Positions 9,054 through 18,159 of a stretch of DNA of 64,000 bases are shown piece by piece. Below the pieces are notes generated by a model. The model saw nothing but the letters and a program-made list of their open reading frames with translations, ran no database searches and was not told where the DNA came from. Source of the stretch: an uncultured Lachnospiraceae bacterium (GTDB lineage: Bacteria; Bacillota; Clostridia; Lachnospirales; Lachnospiraceae); contig CASWRE010000006.1 of assembly GCA_949471785.1 (NCBI GenBank), positions 30,100-94,099 of the forward strand, in the 5' to 3' direction. The position numbers were made by a program, and so were the translations under genes. Positions within the stretch are counted from its first letter, which is position 1. Each line of letters starts with the position of its first letter.

Positions 9054-9950
9054 CTAAGCTCCCAGATTCTGCACCGCAAAATACCCGAGCACCAGGATTC
9101 CCAACACAATCCGATACCATCCAAAAGCCTTAAAATCATGTTTCTTAATATACCCCATCAAAAATCGAATAGCCAGTACGGATACCAGAAACGCCACCAC
9201 CATACCCACCAGGAGGATCGCGATCTCCTGACTCTCAAAAGCAAAGCCGAACTTCACCAGCTTCAGCAGGCTGGCTCCGGCCATCACCGGAATGGCCAGA
9301 AAGAAGGTGAACTCCGCCGCCAGCTCCCGGCTGGCGCCGAGCAGAATACCGCCGATGATCGTGGAACCGGACCGGGATGTGCCCGGAATCAAAGCCAGTA
9401 CCTGAAATACGCCGATATACAGCGCCGTCAAGAAAGAAATCTGTTTCAGCTTCGTCATCCCCGGCCGACGCTTCTTATTATAGTTTTCGATCAAAATAAA
9501 CAGGACGCCATAGACAATCAGAGCTATCGCCACCACCACATAATTATACAGGTGCTCATCCATCCAGTCATCCAGCAGAAGGCCGAATACCATGGCGGGC
9601 AGACAGGCCACGACGATCTTGAGCCACAGCACGATCTTGCCCATATCCACATAGGAATCCGCAAAATCCTGCAGCTTTTTCCCCATACCGCCCTCACAGC
9701 GATTGACAAACCAGCTCCTGCCGCTGTTTCTCTTCAAATGAAACGGCCACAGCCGATCCCAGTAGAGCACCACCACGGCCATGATGGCGCCGAGCTGAAT
9801 GACTACGCGGAACATTTCCAGGAACTCCGGCCGGACATCCAGCTCAATAAATTCCTCCACCAGGATCATATGGCCTGTGCTGCTGATGGGCAGCCATTCT
9901 GTGATCCCTTCCACGATTCCCAAAATTATTACTTTTAACATTTCCGGCAT
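9054..9950 (-). CDS. uppP: Undecaprenyl-diphosphatase UppP (BacA)
   Basis: Membrane phosphatase that recycles undecaprenyl diphosphate to the monophosphate carrier used for peptidoglycan export; extra copies give bacitracin resistance. The 298 residues contain both signature stretches: [20 protein letters not shown] near residue 15 and [15 protein letters not shown] near residue 190, which hold the catalytic Glu/His and the Arg/Ser residues. About eight membrane helices follow. It sits between carB and arcC, 25 bp after carB, with no clear functional tie to either. Confidence 0.95.
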   Translation of the reverse strand: MPEMLKVIILGIVEGITEWLPISSTGHMILVEEFIELDVRPEFLEMFRVVIQLGAIMAVVVLYWDRLWPFHLKRNSGRSWFVNRCEGGMGKKLQDFADSYVDMGKIVLWLKIVVACLPAMVFGLLLDDWMDEHLYNYVVVAIALIVYGVLFILIENYNKKRRPGMTKLKQISFLTALYIGVFQVLALIPGTSRSGSTIIGGILLGASRELAAEFTFFLAIPVMAGASLLKLVKFGFAFESQEIAILLVGMVVAFLVSVLAIRFLMGYIKKHDFKAFGWYRIVLGILVLGYFAVQNLGA

Positions 9951-9975
9951 ATCCGTTCTCCTCCGGTCGTTCTTT

Positions 9976-12900
9976 TCAGTCTATGTGCCGGGACGGCATC
10001 TCATGTCCCATTCCGGCGATATCGATCAGCGTCAGACTGCTGATATCTGTATTTTCCAGGCTGGACACCAGCGCCCGGGCGGTGTCGATGGCGGTCAGCA
10101 CATTCACGCCCGTCTCAATGGCGTTGCGCCGGATCACAAAACCGTCCCGGGCCCGCTCCACGCCGTTGGAGGGAATATCGATAACCAGATCGATTTTGTG
10201 GCCCAGGATCAGATCCATCAGATTGGGAGAAGGCTGCTCCAGTTTGTTCGTACGGGTCACATGAACGCCGTTCGCCCTGTAATACTGGGCCGTGCCCCTG
10301 GTAGCGTAAATTTTATACCCCAGCTTGCGGAAACGACGGGCAATGTCCAGAGATTCCTCCTGGGCGTCGTCCCGGATCGTCATGATCATGTTTTTATATT
10401 TCGGCAGACGGATACCGGCGCCCAGAAACGCCTTATACAGCGCCTCATTAAAACTCTCCGCGATGCCCAGACACTCGCCGGTGGATTTCATCTCCGGCCC
10501 CAGACTGATGTCGGCGCCGCGGATTTTCTCAAAGGAAAACACGGGCATTTTGACGGCGATATGTTTTGCCTCGGGCTGCAGCCCCGGCGTGTAGCCCAAC
10601 TCCCGGATCTTATGGCCCAGGATTACTTTCGTGGCCAGGGGCACAATGGGAATACCCGTCACCTTACTGATATAGGGCACGGTACGGCTGGAACGGGGAT
10701 TAACCTCAATCACATAGACTTCGCTGTCCTCATGGCTCACGATAAACTGGATGTTAATCATACCCCGCACATGGAGCGCCTGGGCCAGACGGCGGGTATA
10801 CTCCTCAATCGTGGCCTTCGACTCCTCACTGATGGTCTGGGCCGGATAGACGGAGATGCTGTCCCCGGAATGGATACCGGCCCGCTCGATATGCTCCATG
10901 ATCCCGGGGATCAGGATATCCTCGCCGTCGCATACCGCGTCCACCTCGATCTCCTTGCCCACAATGTACTTGTCCACCAGAATCGGATGCTCCTGGGTAT
11001 ACCGGTTGATAATACCGATGTACTCCACCACGTCCTTATCGCTGACAGCGATCTGCATTCCCTGGCCACCCAGCACATACGAGGGCCGCACTAATACGGG
11101 ATATCCCAGCTCCCGGGCCGCCGCCAGGGCCTCCTCGGCGGTATAGACCGTGTGGCCCGCCGCCCGCTTGATCTGCGTCTTTGCCAGAATCCGGTCAAAC
11201 AGTTCCCGATCCTCGGCGGCGTCCACATCCTCGGCGGAGGTACCCAGGATCGTCACGCCCATTTTGATCAGGGCCTCCGTCAGTTTGATGGCTGTCTGAC
11301 CGCCAAACTGCACCACCGCGCCGTCAGGTTTTTCGATCTGAACAATATTTTCCACGTCCTCGGGGGTCAGCGGCTCGAAATACAGCTTATCGGCAATATC
11401 GAAATCCGTACTGACCGTCTCGGGATTATTATTGACAATGACGGTCTCATAACCCTCTTTGGCAAAGGCCCAGGTACAGTGCACGGAACAGAAGTCAAAC
11501 TCAATCCCCTGGCCGATACGGATGGGGCCGGAACCCAGCACCAGCACTTTCTTCCGGTCACTGTGGCACTCTGCCTCGTTCTCCCCGCCGTATACCGAAT
11601 AATAATACGGTGTGGCCGCGGCAAATTCCGCCGCGCAGGTATCCACCATTTTGTAGGCGGCCGTGATGCCGTACTCCCGGCGGAGGCCGCGGATCTCCTC
11701 CCCGCATTTCCCTGTCAGGGAAGCGATCACGGAATCCGGGAATTCCAGCCGCTTGGCCTCCCGCAGAAGCTCCTCCGTCAGTGTTTCCCGGCGCAGGGCT
11801 TCTTCCATCTCCACCAAAATCGCGATTTTATCGATAAACCAGAGATCAATCCGCGTGCGCCCATGGATAGCCTCATAGGGAATATCCCGGCGCAGGGCCT
11901 CGGCGATACGCCAGATGCGCATATCGTCTACGATGTTCAGAGCCTCTAAAAGCGCCTCGTCCGAAAGGCCGGTGAAATCGTAGGACAACAGGCTGTCCAC
12001 ATGCTGTTCCAGGGAGCGGATAGCCTTCATCAGGGCTCCCTCGAAGTTGTTGCAGATGCTCATGACCTCGCCGGTGGCTTTCATCTGGGTCGTCAGGGTC
12101 CGTTTTGCGCTGATAAATTTGTCGAAAGGCAGGCGGGGGATCTTTACCACGCAGTAATCCAGCATGGGCTCAAAACTGGCATACGTCTTCCCAGTGATGG
12201 CGTTGGGAATTTCATCCAGTGTGTAGCCCAGGGCAATCTTGGCCGCCACCTTGGCGATGGGGTAACCGGTGGCTTTGGAAGCCAGGGCCGAGGAACGGCT
12301 CACCCGGGGATTTACCTCAATCACACAATACTCAAAACTCTCCGGATGGAGGGCATACTGCACGTTGCAGCCGCCGGTAATCCCCAGCTCGCCGATGATA
12401 TTCAACGCGGAAGTCCGCAGCATCTGGTACTCCTTGTCCCCCAGAGTCTGGGAAGGAGCCACCACGATACTGTCCCCGGTATGCACGCCCACCGGATCGA
12501 TATTTTCCATATTGCATACGGTGATACAGTTGCCTGCGCTGTCCCGCATAACCTCATACTCGATTTCCTTCCAACCCGCGATACAACGTTCCACGAGTAC
12601 CTGTCCCACCCGGGAGAGACGCAGTCCGTTCTGCAGGATCTCCTCCATCTCCTCGGGATTCCCGGCAATACCGCCGCCGCTGCCGCCCAGCGTGTAAGCC
12701 GGACGCAATACCACCGGGTAGCCGATCTCTGCCGCAAAAGCCAGGCCGTCTTCCACGTTTTCCACCACCAGGGAAGCCGCCACCGGCTCGTGGATCTTCT
12801 CCATCGTACTCTTAAACTCCAGCCGGTCCTCCGCCTTGCGAATGGTCTGGGAGGTCGTACCGATGAGGCGAACCCCCTGCTCCTTTAAAAAGCCCCTTTC

Positions 12901-13209
12901 TTCCAGCTCCATGGCCAGATTCAGCCCCGCCTGGCCGCCCAGAGTGGGCAGCACGCTGTCAGGCCTCTCCTTTATGATCAACTGTTCCACCACCTCCACG
13001 GTAAGCGGCTCAATATACACATGATCGGCAATATCCTTGTCCGTCATGATCGTGGCGGGATTAGAGTTCAACAGCACCACCTCAATGCCCTCCTCCTTCA
13101 GAGAACGGCAGGCCTGCGTGCCCGCATAATCGAACTCTGCCGCCTGTCCGATCACGATGGGACCGGAACCGATCACCAGTACTTTTTTAATATCGGGATT
13201 TTTCGGCAT
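9976..13209 (-). CDS. carB: Carbamoyl-phosphate synthase large subunit
   Basis: Uses ammonia from the CarA glutaminase, bicarbonate and two ATP to make carbamoyl phosphate for pyrimidine and arginine synthesis. The 1077 residues are full length. Two homologous ATP-grasp halves are visible, each opening with [25 protein letters not shown] (residue 10) and [23 protein letters not shown] (about residue 560) sequences and each with an EVNPRxSRxS motif. The C-terminal allosteric domain starts around residue 940 ([18 protein letters not shown]). Its ATG overlaps the carA stop by one base (TAATG), so the two are translationally coupled. Confidence 0.97.
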   Translation of the reverse strand: MPKNPDIKKVLVIGSGPIVIGQAAEFDYAGTQACRSLKEEGIEVVLLNSNPATIMTDKDIADHVYIEPLTVEVVEQLIIKERPDSVLPTLGGQAGLNLAMELEERGFLKEQGVRLIGTTSQTIRKAEDRLEFKSTMEKIHEPVAASLVVENVEDGLAFAAEIGYPVVLRPAYTLGGSGGGIAGNPEEMEEILQNGLRLSRVGQVLVERCIAGWKEIEYEVMRDSAGNCITVCNMENIDPVGVHTGDSIVVAPSQTLGDKEYQMLRTSALNIIGELGITGGCNVQYALHPESFEYCVIEVNPRVSRSSALASKATGYPIAKVAAKIALGYTLDEIPNAITGKTYASFEPMLDYCVVKIPRLPFDKFISAKRTLTTQMKATGEVMSICNNFEGALMKAIRSLEQHVDSLLSYDFTGLSDEALLEALNIVDDMRIWRIAEALRRDIPYEAIHGRTRIDLWFIDKIAILVEMEEALRRETLTEELLREAKRLEFPDSVIASLTGKCGEEIRGLRREYGITAAYKMVDTCAAEFAAATPYYYSVYGGENEAECHSDRKKVLVLGSGPIRIGQGIEFDFCSVHCTWAFAKEGYETVIVNNNPETVSTDFDIADKLYFEPLTPEDVENIVQIEKPDGAVVQFGGQTAIKLTEALIKMGVTILGTSAEDVDAAEDRELFDRILAKTQIKRAAGHTVYTAEEALAAARELGYPVLVRPSYVLGGQGMQIAVSDKDVVEYIGIINRYTQEHPILVDKYIVGKEIEVDAVCDGEDILIPGIMEHIERAGIHSGDSISVYPAQTISEESKATIEEYTRRLAQALHVRGMINIQFIVSHEDSEVYVIEVNPRSSRTVPYISKVTGIPIVPLATKVILGHKIRELGYTPGLQPEAKHIAVKMPVFSFEKIRGADISLGPEMKSTGECLGIAESFNEALYKAFLGAGIRLPKYKNMIMTIRDDAQEESLDIARRFRKLGYKIYATRGTAQYYRANGVHVTRTNKLEQPSPNLMDLILGHKIDLVIDIPSNGVERARDGFVIRRNAIETGVNVLTAIDTARALVSSLENTDISSLTLIDIAGMGHEMPSRHID

Positions 13210-14282
13210 TACCTGTCACCTCCCATCATTTCTATAAAACGATCGAACAAAAAGCCTGAATCCTGGGGTCCTGGGCAGGCCTCCGGGTGAAACTGCACGG
13301 TGAAAACAGGCTTTCCCACATAAGACAAACCCTCGTTAGTGCCGTCGTTGACATTGATAAAGGCAGGCACGGCCACCTGGGTATCCAGATGTTCCGTATC
13401 TACCACATAGCCATGGTTCTGGGATGAAATATAGACTTTACCGGTGGCCAGATCCTTCACCGGATGGTTACCGCCCCGATGGCCGTATTTCATCTTATAG
13501 GTGTCGGCTCCCATGGCCAGCGCCATCAGCTGATGCCCCAGGCAGATAGCAAACACAGGAACACCGGAAGCATAAAGCTTACGGATTTCTTCTATGATAG
13601 CGCCGCAGTTCTTCGGATCTCCCGGGCCGTTGGAGAGCATGATGCCGTCGGGCTTACCGCTCAACACTTCCTCGGCGGAAGTGTGGGCGGGATAGACGGT
13701 GACCTGACAGCCGCGGCGGTTCAGACTTTTCGCTATATTGTTTTTCGCGCCGAAATCCATCAGCGCCACCCGCTTTCCGGGGCCTTTCAGCACAGTTTTT
13801 TCCGTACAGGTCACCCGTTCCACCACGTTTCCGGTGGTATAGGCCGCAAGCCTCGGCAGTATTTCTTCCAAATTATAAGCGGCATTGGTGGTAATCATGC
13901 CGTTCATCGTCCCCTTCTCCCGCAGAAGCCTGGTGAGTGCGCGGGTATCAATGCCGGCGATTCCCGGTATGTCAAAACGTTTCAGGAAATTCTGGATCGT
14001 ATCCCCGCTCCGAAAATTGCTGGGTATCCTGGATAACTCCCGGACAATGAATCCGTCCGGCCAGGGCCGCAAAGACTCCTGATCGCTGTAACAGATCCCA
14101 TAATTCCCGATCAGGGGATACGTCATACAGACTGCCTGTCCGGCATAGGACGGATCAGTCAGCACCTCGAGATAACCGGTCATGGAGGTATTGAACACGA
14201 TCTCACTGATGATCTCTTTTTTCGCGCCGATGCTGACGCCGGTAAAAACATGTCCATCCTCCAAAATCAGAAAAGCTTTCAT
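13209..14282 (-). CDS. carA: Carbamoyl-phosphate synthase small (glutaminase) subunit
   Basis: Class I glutamine amidotransferase that feeds ammonia to CarB. The N-terminal domain MKAFLILEDGHVFTGVSIG starts at the ATG at 14280-14282; the frame is open 20 codons further upstream, but family members start here. The catalytic Cys is in PVFAICLGHQLMALA, and the His/Glu pair is in FTVQFHPEACPGPQD. At 357 residues the length is normal. Between this start and the tRNA promoter lie about 155 bp in which I see no clear PyrR-type attenuator. Confidence 0.96.
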   Translation of the reverse strand: MKAFLILEDGHVFTGVSIGAKKEIISEIVFNTSMTGYLEVLTDPSYAGQAVCMTYPLIGNYGICYSDQESLRPWPDGFIVRELSRIPSNFRSGDTIQNFLKRFDIPGIAGIDTRALTRLLREKGTMNGMITTNAAYNLEEILPRLAAYTTGNVVERVTCTEKTVLKGPGKRVALMDFGAKNNIAKSLNRRGCQVTVYPAHTSAEEVLSGKPDGIMLSNGPGDPKNCGAIIEEIRKLYASGVPVFAICLGHQLMALAMGADTYKMKYGHRGGNHPVKDLATGKVYISSQNHGYVVDTEHLDTQVAVPAFINVNDGTNEGLSYVGKPVFTVQFHPEACPGPQDSGFLFDRFIEMMGGDR

Positions 14283-14437
14283 TCGTTCACCGTTTTCCTT
14301 TCTTCCACTTCCTGTCAACTCAAACCTCAAAAAGTCTATCACAAAGGGGTTTTCATTTCAACCGTTCCGTCGACAATGAGCATATTTTTTCATTTTTTAT
14401 TGCCGCGTAAATCAATGGTATTTTTTTCATTTTTATG

Positions 14438-14466
14438 TTGACAAACCCTATTGGCCTGTGTATAAT
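14438..14466 (+). promoter_or_regulatory. Consensus promoter for tRNA-Leu
   Basis: TTGACA (14438-14443), 17-nt spacer, TATAAT (14461-14466), perfect in both boxes, as expected of a strong stable-RNA promoter. It reads into the tRNA gene starting 37 bp downstream. Confidence 0.9.
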
Positions 14467-14503
14467 AACTTTTGTGAGTTGCGGAAGCGCAACAAAACAA
14501 GAT

Positions 14504-14588
14504 GCAGGAGTGGCGGAATTGGCAGACGCGCAGGCTTCAGGTGCCTGTGGTCGTTAAGACCGTGTGGGTTCAAGTCCCATCTCCTGCA
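14504..14588 (+). tRNA. tRNA-Leu (anticodon CAG)
   Basis: Acceptor stem GCAGGAG (14504-14510) pairs with CTCCTGC (14581-14587), with A as discriminator at 14588. The anticodon stem-loop CAGGC-TTCAGGT-GCCTG gives anticodon CAG (codon CUG). The long variable arm (GGTCGTTAAGACC) marks it as a class II tRNA, and the T arm has GGTTCAAGTCC. CCA is not encoded. A run of six T follows directly (14589-14594) and may help end transcription. It stands alone, not in a tRNA cluster. Confidence 0.97.
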
Positions 14589-14638
14589 TTTTTTATGCTC
14601 TTCTATACGGAAAAGGGCGGTATTCCTTCATCCCCCCT

Positions 14639-16969
14639 TTACCCGAACAATCCTTTCCACCATCTCCCGTGAACCGTACAGGAACTCTCTTCCAGTCCCT
14701 CCGACATCACCGCGGCTTCATCCGCCGTCCCCGCCGTGCCTGCGCGAAGAAACGTCTGCCGCTGTACCCCGGTCAACGGGCAGAATATCCCCGCTTTTTT
14801 GCCGGAAACCGTACAGATTTGCACCTGCCCGTGGCAGTCACAAAATTCTTTCGGCTCTGTTCCGGGAATATAGGTTTCCTCATAGCTTACATCCCCCTGT
14901 ACGGTATGGTCGCACAGGTCTTTCACGGCCAGTTTCCCGCATTTGCCGCAGATCTCGCAAAGAGACAGCCTTTTCACTCCTGAAAATCCTATATCCCCCA
15001 GACGTTCATGTCCCCGTGACATCACCTGTTTCCATATCCTTTTCACATAGTTGCTGCCATTCTGAGCCCGGTTATCGTCGTATCCCCCCCACACACCGCA
15101 TACATAGTAAGGCGTATACCCCACAAACCACACGTCACGCCGATCCGTGGTCGTGCCGCTTTTTCCCGCCTGAGACATCCCGCTAAAGGCTGCTTCCCGG
15201 CCGGTGCCCCGATCCAATACGCTCTCCATAGCGCCGGTCAGAAGATCGGCCGTCTGGGTGTCCACCACCCGAACGGGATCGACCGTACGTTCCAGCAGCA
15301 CCGATCCATCCCGGGCCAGAACCCGGCTGTAAAAGGTCGGTTCACAGTACCTGCCTCTGTTGGCCAGAACACCGTAAGCCGCCGTAAGCTCCAGATTCGT
15401 TACGCCGCCATGGGTTCCCCCCAAAGCCAGAGATTCAACCAGATCCGCCTTTGTCAGATTTTTGAAACCAAATTTTTCCAGAAGGCTGAATACTTCCCTG
15501 GCTCCGGCCTGCCGGAATGCTTTGACCGCCACCACATTGACCGAATCCGTGATCGCCTGGCGCAGAGTCATTTTGCCGCCGAAGGTCCCGCTCACATTGC
15601 GGATGGGAGTGCCGTCGGCGTAAAGGCAGGGCGCATCGTCATAGACGTCCCCCAGTGTCCCTCCTTTTTCCAGAACGGCCGCATACTCACCCACCACTTT
15701 CAGGGTGGAACCCGGCTGACGCACACTGTCCGTGGCCCGGTTCATCACCAGGCTGGCCGTCTTCTCTCCCCGGCCGCCCGCGATAGCCTTCACCTGCCCC
15801 GTCCGGTAATCCATAAGCACCAGAGAGGACTGCGCATCTGAATCGTAGGTTTCTCCCCGGTTGATTTCCTCCTCGACGATGGCCTGGAGCGCACTGTCCT
15901 GGGCGGCTTCTACCGTGAGCCCGCCGCTGTACAGCAGATGCCATGCCTCCTCTCCGGTGTAAGCATATGCTTCCTGCAAATCCCGGCAGACCTGATTCAG
16001 CAGAGCGTCTTCGTACCAGGAAAAAACCCGGGTCTCCTGTCCGCCGTCCCGGATGTCGGCAATATGCTCCAGCACCGGTTCTGCCAGGGCCTCCCGATAC
16101 GCCGCATCCGTGATATACCCCTGCTCCAACATTTTCTTCAGTACCAGCACCTGTCTCTCCCTGCCCGCCTCAGGATGCAAAAGGGGATTATATCCCGAAG
16201 GATTTTTGGTGATTCCCGCCAGCATCGCGCTCTCTGCCAGACTCAGCGCCGATACGTCTTTGCCGAAATATTTCCTGGATGCCGACTGCACCCCCCAGCA
16301 GCCGCTGCCCAGATTGATCGTATTCAGATAATTCTCCAGTATCCATTCCTTGGAAACCCTTCCCTCCAGCTGTATTGCCAGCGCCTGTTCCTGAATTTTG
16401 CGGATCAGTTTTTCCCCGAATGAACGCTCCCCGGTCCAGCCTGTAAATACATTGTTTTTGAGAAGCTGCTGGGTAATCGTGCTGGCCCCCTCGGAAAAAT
16501 GGCCCGCCATTACCCCCCGCACCGCCGCCCGCATAATTCCCTTGATATCTATGCCGATATGGCGATAGAAACGCTCGTCCTCGACGGCCACAAAAGCCTG
16601 CTGCATTACCACGGGTATCTGCTCCAGCGTCGCATAGACGCGATTAGACCCTTCCTGGGCCAGCGTGGTCATCACCTCGCCGTCGTCATCCAGCACCGTC
16701 GTCAGAAACTCCGTAGGCGATACGTTCAAGCTGTCCAGCCTGGGCGCGCTGCTCACGGCAAAAATGATCATCCCGATCCCCAGAGCCATGGCCACGGTAA
16801 ACAAAATACCCACGGTCCTTCCCACCGCCCGGATTTTCTTCCTGTGCTTTTTTGCCCAGGCCGACGCCCGCATGGCCCACCGGGAACATTTTCCGTACAG
16901 TTTCCTCCCATATTGACGAAGTTCCTCTTTTTTCCTGCCTTTATCTCTTCTCTCCCAAATCTGCTTCAC
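14639..16969 (-). CDS. Class A penicillin-binding protein (glycosyltransferase and transpeptidase) with cysteine-rich tail
   Basis: Bifunctional cell-wall synthase of 776 residues: basic cytoplasmic head (1-50), one membrane anchor (about 52-72), then the GT51 domain with its catalytic Glu in VAVEDERFYRHIG (E130) and GASTITQQLLKN. The transpeptidase domain has the nucleophile S421 (GSTLK), SVN at 476-478 and KSGTT at 603-607. After about residue 680 comes an unusual tail with some nine cysteines (LCEICGKCGKLAVKDLC, EFCDCHG, GIFCP). The start is GTG at 16969, 9 nt after GGAG. A terminator belonging to the upstream operon separates it from the lspA-like gene, so it probably has its own promoter. 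Confidence 0.95.
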   Translation of the reverse strand: MKQIWERRDKGRKKEELRQYGRKLYGKCSRWAMRASAWAKKHRKKIRAVGRTVGILFTVAMALGIGMIIFAVSSAPRLDSLNVSPTEFLTTVLDDDGEVMTTLAQEGSNRVYATLEQIPVVMQQAFVAVEDERFYRHIGIDIKGIMRAAVRGVMAGHFSEGASTITQQLLKNNVFTGWTGERSFGEKLIRKIQEQALAIQLEGRVSKEWILENYLNTINLGSGCWGVQSASRKYFGKDVSALSLAESAMLAGITKNPSGYNPLLHPEAGRERQVLVLKKMLEQGYITDAAYREALAEPVLEHIADIRDGGQETRVFSWYEDALLNQVCRDLQEAYAYTGEEAWHLLYSGGLTVEAAQDSALQAIVEEEINRGETYDSDAQSSLVLMDYRTGQVKAIAGGRGEKTASLVMNRATDSVRQPGSTLKVVGEYAAVLEKGGTLGDVYDDAPCLYADGTPIRNVSGTFGGKMTLRQAITDSVNVVAVKAFRQAGAREVFSLLEKFGFKNLTKADLVESLALGGTHGGVTNLELTAAYGVLANRGRYCEPTFYSRVLARDGSVLLERTVDPVRVVDTQTADLLTGAMESVLDRGTGREAAFSGMSQAGKSGTTTDRRDVWFVGYTPYYVCGVWGGYDDNRAQNGSNYVKRIWKQVMSRGHERLGDIGFSGVKRLSLCEICGKCGKLAVKDLCDHTVQGDVSYEETYIPGTEPKEFCDCHGQVQICTVSGKKAGIFCPLTGVQRQTFLRAGTAGTADEAAVMSEGLEESSCTVHGRWWKGLFG

Positions 16970-17008
16970 ACCACCAGCGGCTCCTTTCTAAAAGCACTCT
17001 CACGGCAA

Positions 17009-17057
17009 CAAAAAAGGACTTTTACCATAAGTATGCCATACTTCTGACAAAAGTCCT
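17009..17057 (-). terminator. Intrinsic terminator after the lspA-like gene
   Basis: On the minus strand the stem AGGACTTTT/AAAAGTCCT (17049-17057 with 17015-17023) encloses a second 7-bp hairpin (AAGTATG/CATACTT) and is followed by a run of T. It ends the transcript just 12 bp beyond the stop at 17070 and isolates the penicillin-binding protein gene downstream. Confidence 0.88.
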
Positions 17058-17069
17058 CTACCGTACATT

Positions 17070-17540
17070 TTATTTATTTTTCCTGCGCGGGGTAAACCCG
17101 CCATTAGCCGCGAACAGTCCGGCTCCCGCGAGCACCAGTATATCCGACAAATTGAATACCAGTTTCTGAAGTTTTCCGGGTCCGCAGGCAATGCTGACAT
17201 AGTCGTCCACATACCCCTGGCTGATCCGGTCCGTCAGATTGCTGAGTCCGCCGCCGGTGATCAGCACCAGCGCCGCCCGCTCCCATCCGTACCCTTTCTT
17301 GCCGCTGATACAGGCCAGCCGCACCAGGAGAGCCGCCAGCATACCGCCGGAAATCAGATTCAGTTCCCTCTGCTTGTCCCTGCCAAATCCCAGAACGGCT
17401 CCCGGATTCTTCAGTCTGCGGAGCGTCAGACGGCCTTTGCACACCGGCTTTCTCTCACCCTCCTTCAAATGATGACGCATATATTTCTTCAACACTTCAT
17501 CCCCTGAAAAGAGGGCCAGCGCCACGGTCAGTTCTCTCAT
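17070..17540 (-). CDS. Divergent signal peptidase II (LspA)-like membrane protein
   Basis: LspA removes the signal peptide from lipid-modified prolipoproteins. The 156 residues keep the two catalytic-Asp motifs in relaxed form: GGGLSNLTDRISQGYVDDYV (normally GNxxDRxxxGxVxDF) and VFNLSDILVL (normally FNxAD). LKNPGAVLGFG corresponds to the VxNxGAAFG block. The first membrane segment is very short and polar (ELTVALALFSGDEVLKKYM), and a basic loop replaces the usual sequence after it. I call it LspA-like and not certainly the housekeeping enzyme. It follows the zinc-ribbon gene by 9 bp. Confidence 0.7.
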   Translation of the reverse strand: MRELTVALALFSGDEVLKKYMRHHLKEGERKPVCKGRLTLRRLKNPGAVLGFGRDKQRELNLISGGMLAALLVRLACISGKKGYGWERAALVLITGGGLSNLTDRISQGYVDDYVSIACGPGKLQKLVFNLSDILVLAGAGLFAANGGFTPRRKNK

Positions 17541-17549
17541 GGGCGTTTT

Positions 17550-18086
17550 CTAAGCCTCCTCTGTGGTTTTTCCGGACTCACTGTCTCCTTCTGCCCCAGC
17601 TTCCACCGTGATCTCCGGCTCCTCCACAAAATCTTCCTCGGACGCCATATTATCTTCTCCGTCATTTCCGGCGGCTCCGTCGTCCGTCCCCGCGTCTTCT
17701 TCTTCAAATTCCGCCTCGCACACCGGCATACGGGTACCACATTTCATACAGAATGCCGCCTCATCCGGCACTGCGGCGCCGCATTCCGGACAAACGCTCT
17801 CGCCGCGGTACTTGCTGATCTCATCCTTGTAGGAAGTAATCTCCACTTTCAGCTCCGTGATGTCTTCACAGATGGCCGTGATCTGCGGGTCCATAGTCTC
17901 GCCGGCCTGATGCTTCCTGTAAAGCATTTCACCCAGCTCCTCATAATTCTGGGCAATTTCCCGGTTTGCCGTACGGATCTGATTTTTCAGTTTCTGAATC
18001 TCCACCACCCGTTCGGTCTTTTTCCCCAGAGTTTCCGCGGTCTCGGAAATGTTTTTTCCTACATTCTCCAATAATTCCTGCAACAT
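17550..18086 (-). CDS. Zinc-ribbon, coiled-coil protein of unknown function
   Basis: I do not recognise a named family. The 178 residues fall into three parts: an alpha-helical, probably coiled-coil N-terminal half (1-90, rich in Glu/Lys, e.g. IQKLKNQIRTANREIAQNYE), a four-cysteine zinc ribbon CPECGAAVP...CMKCG (about 98-116), and a strongly acidic tail of some 60 residues. There is no membrane segment or signal peptide. Similar helix-plus-zinc-ribbon proteins are common in Clostridia as small scaffold or sensor proteins. The ATG at 18086 follows AAGGAT. It leads a two-gene unit with the LspA-like protein. Confidence 0.75.
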   Translation of the reverse strand: MLQELLENVGKNISETAETLGKKTERVVEIQKLKNQIRTANREIAQNYEELGEMLYRKHQAGETMDPQITAICEDITELKVEITSYKDEISKYRGESVCPECGAAVPDEAAFCMKCGTRMPVCEAEFEEEDAGTDDGAAGNDGEDNMASEEDFVEEPEITVEAGAEGDSESGKTTEEA

Positions 18087-18159
18087 AATCTTATCATCCT
18101 TTCTTATGTTAATTTATGCGTAACTGTTCGATACATCACAGTTACAACAGTGGTTACGA

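Noticed and set aside
7986..9938. 650-codon open frame on the plus strand
   Set aside because: Antisense of arcC and uppP. It is rich in His/Gln/Arg/Pro as expected of a shadow frame in GC-rich genes.
14504..14588. tRNA-Leu as an integration site
   Set aside because: No integrase gene and no repeat of the tRNA 3' end is visible on either side, and the neighbours are housekeeping genes.
14458..15186. Plus-strand frame running through the tRNA gene
   Set aside because: It starts inside the tRNA promoter and crosses the tRNA and the antisense of the penicillin-binding protein gene.
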